DNA of 17,441 nucleotides from CAYPOY01 sp964412395 (GTDB lineage: Bacteria; Chloroflexota; Anaerolineae; B4-G1), in NCBI GenBank assembly GCA_964412395.1, contig CAYPOY010000083.1, positions 1 to 17,441 of the forward strand. Reading direction: 5' to 3'. The notes under the pieces are model-generated. The model saw only the letters and a program-made list of their open reading frames with translations, did no database searches and had not been told where the DNA came from. Below, piece by piece: positions 13,570 to 17,441 of this stretch. How positions within the stretch are numbered: the stretch's first letter is position 1; every line of letters starts with the position of its first letter. The position numbers and the translations under genes are program-made.

Positions 13570-14726
13570 CTTGCTCCCTCCCGAATCGCGTCCAGGATGT
13601 CCTCTGGCTTGTGGATGTCCCCGCCGGGATGGGTGACGGGAACGACACTCGCCTGGCCGCCTGCGCACCGCTCCACCTCCAACACAATCTGGCCCATGTT
13701 GAGTTCTGGCACGACGAACGCCTGTACCTGCCCCGCCAGTTGGCGGATGCGATCCTCAGCGAAGGGCCAGACGGTCACTAACTTGAGCAGCCCCACGCGC
13801 AGCCCCTCCTCCCGTGCCATCCGCACCGGCAGCAGCGCCGTGCGAGCCGAGGTGCCGTAGGCGACAACCACGACCTCGGCATCTTCGACGCCGTCCTCGA
13901 CCAGGGTAATGATATCGTGCCGGTGGTCCCGGATCTTGGCAATGAGGCGAGGAATGAGTTTGGCCTGCGCCGCCGCCGTCGTCGCCGGATACCCGCGCTC
14001 ATCGTGGGTCAGGCCGGTCATGTGGATACGATAGCCCATCCCCGCGACAGGGAAAGGCGGCACGCCGTCCTCGTCCGGCGCATAAGGAAGGTAGTCGGGG
14101 CCAGGTGGCACCCTCGGCTTGCGCCAGGGGTAGATCGGGATCTGCTCCGCTGGCGGGATGACCACTCGCTCGGTCATGTGGCCTACCGTCTCATCGGTCA
14201 TCAAGAAAACAGGGGTGCGGTACTCCTCGGCCAGATTGAAGGCGTGAATGGCCAGGTTAAACGCCTCCTGAGGGGAACCGGGCGCGAGGGCAATGACCTC
14301 GTAGTGGCCGTGGGAACCCCACCTGACCTGCATCATATCCCCCTGGCTGGTCAGTGTCGGCAGGCCGGTGGAGGGACCACCGCGCTGTACGTTCACCACG
14401 ACGCAGGGGGTTTCGGTCATGATGGCCAGGCCGATGTTCTCCAGCATCAGACTCAGGCCGGGACCGGAGGTGGCAGTCATCGCCCGCGCCCCACCCCATG
14501 CCGCCCCGAGCACCGAGTTCATCGAGGCCAATTCGTCCTCCATCTGGATGAAGACACCACCGACCTCCGGCAGCCGCGCCGCCATACGTTCGGCGATCTC
14601 GGTGGCAGGGGTGATAGGATAGCCGCCAAAGAAGCGGCAGCCAACACATATCGCCCCCTCAGCGATAGCGGTGTCGCCATCCAGAAAGAACTTGCCCTCC
14701 AGCACACCGGGTTCACTCACCTTCAT
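13566..14726 (-). CDS. korA: 2-oxoacid:ferredoxin oxidoreductase, alpha subunit
   Basis: The 386-residue protein matches the alpha (pyrimidine-binding and domain II) subunit: GYPITPATEI near residue 35, EDELASMNSVLGAAWGGARAM near 63-83, TSGPGLSLM and QRGGPSTGLPT near 113-124. These are typical of KorA-type enzymes of the 2-oxoglutarate group. The ATG overlaps the end of the ferredoxin gene by 14 bases and has GGAGG nearby; a GTG two codons later is also possible. The stop overlaps the beta-gamma start. It works with the ferredoxin-like subunit upstream and the fused subunit downstream, so all parts of an oxidoreductase are coded in three genes. Confidence 0.93.
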   Translation of the reverse strand: MKVSEPGVLEGKFFLDGDTAIAEGAICVGCRFFGGYPITPATEIAERMAARLPEVGGVFIQMEDELASMNSVLGAAWGGARAMTATSGPGLSLMLENIGLAIMTETPCVVVNVQRGGPSTGLPTLTSQGDMMQVRWGSHGHYEVIALAPGSPQEAFNLAIHAFNLAEEYRTPVFLMTDETVGHMTERVVIPPAEQIPIYPWRKPRVPPGPDYLPYAPDEDGVPPFPVAGMGYRIHMTGLTHDERGYPATTAAAQAKLIPRLIAKIRDHRHDIITLVEDGVEDAEVVVVAYGTSARTALLPVRMAREEGLRVGLLKLVTVWPFAEDRIRQLAGQVQAFVVPELNMGQIVLEVERCAGGQASVVPVTHPGGDIHKPEDILDAIREGAR

Positions 14727-15030
14727 CCACCTCCACCACGTAGATACAGAACTCTGGGCACAGCAACTCGCATAGCCGGCAGGCGATGCATTGCTCCGGT
14801 TGAACAGCCCGAGGAGGATGGTAGCCCTTCTCGTTCATCTCATCCGAAAGCTCCAGCACCCCGCGAGGACAGTAGCGCACGCACAGCTCGCACCCCTTGC
14901 AACGCGACCGGATGATATGCACTTCCCCGTGGGGGATAGAGAACTTGTCAACATCGAGTGGAGTGCGCCAGATTTTCACTTTGAACGTTGATTCCGAAGC
15001 TGTATGATTCTCCCCTGGTAACATTACCAT
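14713..15030 (-). CDS. korD: 2x[4Fe-4S] ferredoxin-like subunit of 2-oxoacid oxidoreductase
   Basis: The 105-residue protein has two cluster-binding motifs, CKGCELCVRYCP and CIACRLCELLCP, with an extra Cys shortly after (PEFC). The N-terminal extension FKVKIWRTPLDVDKF is typical of delta subunits that dock to the oxidoreductase. It carries electrons from the thiamine centre to external ferredoxin. The ATG at 15030 lies 7 bases after the fumarase beta stop and has only a weak AGGGA site; a second ATG follows two codons later. It overlaps the alpha gene by 14 bases. Confidence 0.9.
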   Translation of the reverse strand: MVMLPGENHTASESTFKVKIWRTPLDVDKFSIPHGEVHIIRSRCKGCELCVRYCPRGVLELSDEMNEKGYHPPRAVQPEQCIACRLCELLCPEFCIYVVEVDEGE

Positions 15031-15037
15031 TCCCTAT

Positions 15038-15694
15038 TCATCGCCCACCAGCAAGCAGCCGTTCCAGCGCCGCCTTCGACGCCGCCTCCACCTCATCATG
15101 GACACTCCGCCCGTGGCTATCCATCGTCACCACCACGGGGAAGCCCTCGACACGGATGACCCAGAATGCCTCCGGCACACCTAATTCGTCCTTCTTGTAG
15201 ACCGTCACTACCTCCTTGACGGTGTCAGCGATAAGGGAGGCTGCCCCTCCAACGGCGTGAAAGTAGACCGCGCCGTGCTCCTGGCAGGCCCGCAGCGTCC
15301 CCGGCCCCATGCCCCCTTTGCCGATAACGCCACGCATCCCGAAGTGGGCGATGATCTCCGGCTCGTAAACCTCTTCGCGGATGGAGGTGGTCGGCCCGGC
15401 AGCGACGAACTCCCAGCCCCCCCCGACGATCGGGGGGGGGGCTGGGGGGGGGAGCTGGCGGACCACCGGCCCACAGTGGTAGATGATACCGCCGCGCAGG
15501 ATGCGCTGGAGTTCCTCATACAACAGTTGCTCGCTCTCGGGCACCGCGTCAGCGCGGATAAAGGTCTCGATCATGTACTTGTGGGCTGCATCCCGCCCGG
15601 TGACCATCACGCCAGATAAACGCACCGCATCGCCGACGTGGAGGGCACGGACGGCCTCCTCAGAAATTGGTATCGTCAGATCGTAAGTTGCCAT
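15038..15694 (-). CDS. fumB: Class I fumarate hydratase, beta subunit
   Basis: The 218-residue protein carries the beta-domain marks: TGRDAAHK (residues 32-39), GPTTSIREE (from 100) and GKGGM (near 127-132), which bind substrate in class I fumarases and tartrate dehydratases. It pairs with the alpha subunit upstream; the ATG shares one base with that gene's TGA (TGATG), so the two are coupled. Residues 81-93 (LPPPAPPPIVGGG) are an insertion between the GPVVR strand and WEFVAAGPTTS, where the family has only a few residues; it is coded by a C/G-tract palindrome (15412-15446). L(+)-tartrate dehydratase beta is an alternative name, but the operon with 2-oxoacid oxidoreductase favours fumarase. 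Confidence 0.9.
   Translation of the reverse strand: MATYDLTIPISEEAVRALHVGDAVRLSGVMVTGRDAAHKYMIETFIRADAVPESEQLLYEELQRILRGGIIYHCGPVVRQLPPPAPPPIVGGGWEFVAAGPTTSIREEVYEPEIIAHFGMRGVIGKGGMGPGTLRACQEHGAVYFHAVGGAASLIADTVKEVVTVYKKDELGVPEAFWVIRVEGFPVVVTMDSHGRSVHDEVEAASKAALERLLAGGR
15412..15446. repeat. C/G-tract palindrome inside fumarase beta
   Basis: The arm cccagcccccccc (15412-15424) is matched by ggggggggctggg (15434-15446) around gacgatcgg. A second G9 run follows (15444-15452). On the coding strand it gives the Pro/Gly-rich insert of fumarase beta. It is the same style as the C7/G7 palindrome at 2098-2119. Confidence 0.85.
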
Positions 15695-16563
15695 CAGCAG
15701 TACTCCACCTCACCATTTCGCACAATCATCCGCGCCCGCCGACAAGCCCAGCACATGTAAGCGATGCTCACAAAGTAACAGGCCGGGAGGCGGTGGTAGG
15801 CCCCGATTTTGACGCCAAAGACGGTCGTCTTTCCCCCGAAGCCCATCGGCCCGATGCCCAGCTCGTTGCACTCGCGCAGCAATCGCTCCTCCAGCGTCGC
15901 CAGTTCCGGCAGCGGGTTGACGTCACCCAGCGGGCGGAAGAGTTGCTCCTTGGCATGGACGTAGCCGGTGCCCCGGTCGGCGCCGATGGCTACCCCCAGC
16001 ACCCCCGGCGCGCATCCCTTTCCCTGCGCACGGGTTGCCGTGTCCAGGACCACTCGACGCACCCCCTCCAGGTCCCGACCGGCCTTCAGCGGGGCGTAGG
16101 GCAATTTGTACTGCACCCCCACGTTCTCGCTGCCCCCGCCCTTGAGAAGCAGGTCCACCCGCAGATAGTCCTCCTCCCACTCCTCGAAGTGGAAGGTGGG
16201 GAAACCCACCCCCAGGTTATTTCCGCTGTTGCGACCGGTGAGGGAATCCACAGCATTGGGCCGCAGGTAGGCCCGGCTAGTGGCCTCGGCCACCGCCGCC
16301 TCCGTATGCGCCCGCAGTTGGCGGGTACTCATCCCCTGGGGATGGTGAACGTAAAAGATAGGCACGCCGGTGTCCTGGCAGATAGGAGTAGAGTGAGCAC
16401 GAGCCAAAGCCACGTTCTCCAGGACAGTCTCTAACGCCCCGGCGGCAGCAGAGCCCGGTCCCTCACGGGCCTGCGCTGTCCGCAATGCCGCCTCTACATC
16501 CGCCGGCAGGTCGGTCGCCGCCCGGCGAATCAGTTCCACGAAAAATTCAACCTGGTCGTTCAA
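15694..16563 (-). CDS. fumA: Class I fumarate hydratase, alpha subunit
   Basis: The protein of 289 residues has the three Cys that bind the catalytic [4Fe-4S] cluster: Cys62 (PICQDTG), Cys184 (GKGCAPG) and Cys271 (AYMCWACRR). Other marks are TGRNSGNNLGVGFP and GIGPMGFGGKTT. With the beta subunit it interconverts fumarate and malate; such enzymes are oxygen-sensitive. The start is TTG at 16563: a perfect AGGAGG lies at 16575-16570, six bases upstream. A frame to TTG 16584 exists but would put that site inside the gene. It follows the upstream gene by 36 bp and shares one base with the beta gene. Confidence 0.92.
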   Translation of the reverse strand: MNDQVEFFVELIRRAATDLPADVEAALRTAQAREGPGSAAAGALETVLENVALARAHSTPICQDTGVPIFYVHHPQGMSTRQLRAHTEAAVAEATSRAYLRPNAVDSLTGRNSGNNLGVGFPTFHFEEWEEDYLRVDLLLKGGGSENVGVQYKLPYAPLKAGRDLEGVRRVVLDTATRAQGKGCAPGVLGVAIGADRGTGYVHAKEQLFRPLGDVNPLPELATLEERLLRECNELGIGPMGFGGKTTVFGVKIGAYHRLPACYFVSIAYMCWACRRARMIVRNGEVEYC

Positions 16564-16569
16564 ATCAGC

Positions 16570-16575
16570 CCTCCT
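16570..16575 (-). promoter_or_regulatory. Ribosome-binding site that fixes a TTG start for fumarase alpha
   Basis: AGGAGG on the minus strand, six bases before TTG at 16563. It is the strongest Shine-Dalgarno match in the minus-strand series and rules against the longer start at 16584. Confidence 0.75.
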
Positions 16576-16599
16576 GACCACCAAATCTATTGCTGCTAT

Positions 16600-17441
16600 C
16601 TACGGTTTCGGGATCGCCAGGTCATCCGGCCCCAGATCAGACAGTTTCAGATTCGGATTGTTCTCCTGGATGATCTCGTGGATAATCTGGGCATACTTGA
16701 CCTTGACTCGCCCCCAGTCAGCCAGCATGCCCTCGCCAACCCACGGCTTGTAAAGGGCCGCGCCGGTCGCGGCACACGCCGGGCCGGGCTCAATCTTGAA
16801 ATAGCAGGGAGAGCAGACGCGAGCCATCTCAGGAGCGTCGTAGAAACGCATGTAGCCGCCGAAGGACTCGGTGATGATGATGTGCACGTCAAGAGGGATA
16901 TCAACCACCTGGCGGATGGCGGCGAACTGGGGCAGCGTCAGGTCGGCGATCGGGTTGAACGTCCCAGCCCCCAACATTTCCAACACCTTGCCGCCGGCAG
17001 GGTTGGCGTGCCCGGCGTAGATGCTCACCTTGAAGATCACGTCTTCAGGAATGTCGCCGTTCTTCTTCATCTCGTTGAGCAGCCAGAGCTCCCCCTCGTC
17101 CACCACCAGGAAGCCTCGAAAGCCGAGGTCAATGCAGGTTATAATGTCGGTGATGGTCTGATTCAGCGCCTGGGAACCCCGGCAACGGACGCCAGAGAGT
17201 GCACCCTCGGGCGTGGCCAGTTGCCGCCCGATATCCCACCCCGCGCGCGGCCCCGGTGTGAGGATGACCTCCATCCTGGCGTCGGCGGCCATCTGCGCAA
17301 AGTCCTTCAATTCAGCCTTGTCCAGCAGTGTCGCACCCATCACCACCGAGATGAGGCGGTGGATGGGGATGTTACGCTTGCGCGATTCGTCAATCACCGC
17401 CTCCAGCACCTTGGGGCGCTCCACGCCGGAGACCTCCATGC
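16600..17441 (-). CDS. TIM-barrel-like protein, possibly U32-peptidase-related, 5' end outside window
   Basis: I do not recognise this family with certainty. The visible 279-280 residues alternate strands and helices like a beta/alpha barrel (VILTPGPR, GFRGFLVVDEG, VIFKVSIYAGHANPAGG, AGTFNPIADLTL, LDVHIIITESFGGY), and similar sequences are, as far as I recall, labelled U32 family peptidase; the classical U32 signature is not seen. A Cys-containing patch SPCYFKIEPGPACAATG lies near residues 217-235. The ATG at 17439 is two bases from the window edge, so the true start may be further upstream. The stop lies 36 bp before fumarase alpha, which suggests co-transcription with the fumarase-oxidoreductase genes and a possible role in dicarboxylate or 2-oxoacid metabolism. 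Confidence 0.7.
   Translation of the reverse strand, partial: MEVSGVERPKVLEAVIDESRKRNIPIHRLISVVMGATLLDKAELKDFAQMAADARMEVILTPGPRAGWDIGRQLATPEGALSGVRCRGSQALNQTITDIITCIDLGFRGFLVVDEGELWLLNEMKKNGDIPEDVIFKVSIYAGHANPAGGKVLEMLGAGTFNPIADLTLPQFAAIRQVVDIPLDVHIIITESFGGYMRFYDAPEMARVCSPCYFKIEPGPACAATGAALYKPWVGEGMLADWGRVKVKYAQIIHEIIQENNPNLKLSDLGPDDLAIPKP

Noticed and set aside
12664..13860. Long plus-strand open frame of 398 codons opposite the oxidoreductase genes
   Set aside because: It is antisense to clearly conserved KorA and KorB sequence and its translation shows no domain. GC-rich genes often leave such open frames on the other strand.
13917..14915. Plus-strand open frame of 332 codons opposite korA and korD
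   Set aside because: Arg/His-rich translation without recognisable motifs, antisense to conserved genes.
15667..16434. Plus-strand open frame of 255 codons opposite fumarase alpha
   Set aside because: Antisense shadow of a gene with all catalytic Cys present; no ribosome-binding site or domain.

Overview
The window looks like a GC-rich chromosomal stretch from a Chloroflexota-like bacterium (Anaerolineae/Caldilineae type). This is an inference from the mix of Uma2-family nuclease, a MecA-like lipoprotein transpeptidase, ferredoxin-dependent 2-oxoacid oxidation, multi-domain cytosolic histidine kinases and abundant short palindromic repeats. No rRNA, tRNA, CRISPR array or transposase was seen.

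Left third (1-6777, + strand): a signalling cluster of four histidine kinases and one intact single-domain response regulator. It reads as two tandem versions of one cassette: kinase, Rcp1-like regulator, then a kinase with an N-terminal receiver. In the first copy the regulator survives only as a ~100 bp remnant with two internal deletions. The last ~440 bp of the two leading kinases are almost identical although the sequence before them has diverged, so a recent gene conversion is likely. No DNA-binding output protein is present.

Middle (6840-9951, + strand): a promoter with a 20 bp tandem repeat leads into maf (nucleotide pyrophosphatase), which overlaps by 4 bp a lipoprotein class B penicillin-binding protein with a MecA-like N-terminal domain. 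The overlap lies in a tract of 7 bp repeats that supplies three ATG codons in three frames and encodes the start of the signal peptide. A second simple repeat (runs of seven C) lies in the linker. A hairpin terminator separates this unit from convergent genes.

Right (9952-17441, - strand): a tightly packed, probably co-transcribed series in transcription order: a TIM-barrel-like protein of uncertain function (cut by the window edge), two-subunit fumarate hydratase (alpha, beta), a 2x[4Fe-4S] ferredoxin, the alpha subunit and a fused beta-gamma subunit of a 2-oxoacid:ferredoxin oxidoreductase, a lipoprotein glycoside hydrolase of clan A type, and a Uma2-family nuclease. The fumarase and oxidoreductase genes point to a ferredoxin-linked oxidative or reductive TCA-cycle segment.

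A recurring theme is short palindromic or tandem-repeat DNA sitting inside coding regions without breaking the frame: kinase C-termini, an ATPase domain, maf, two lipoprotein signal peptides and fumarase beta. This is the most unusual feature of the window.
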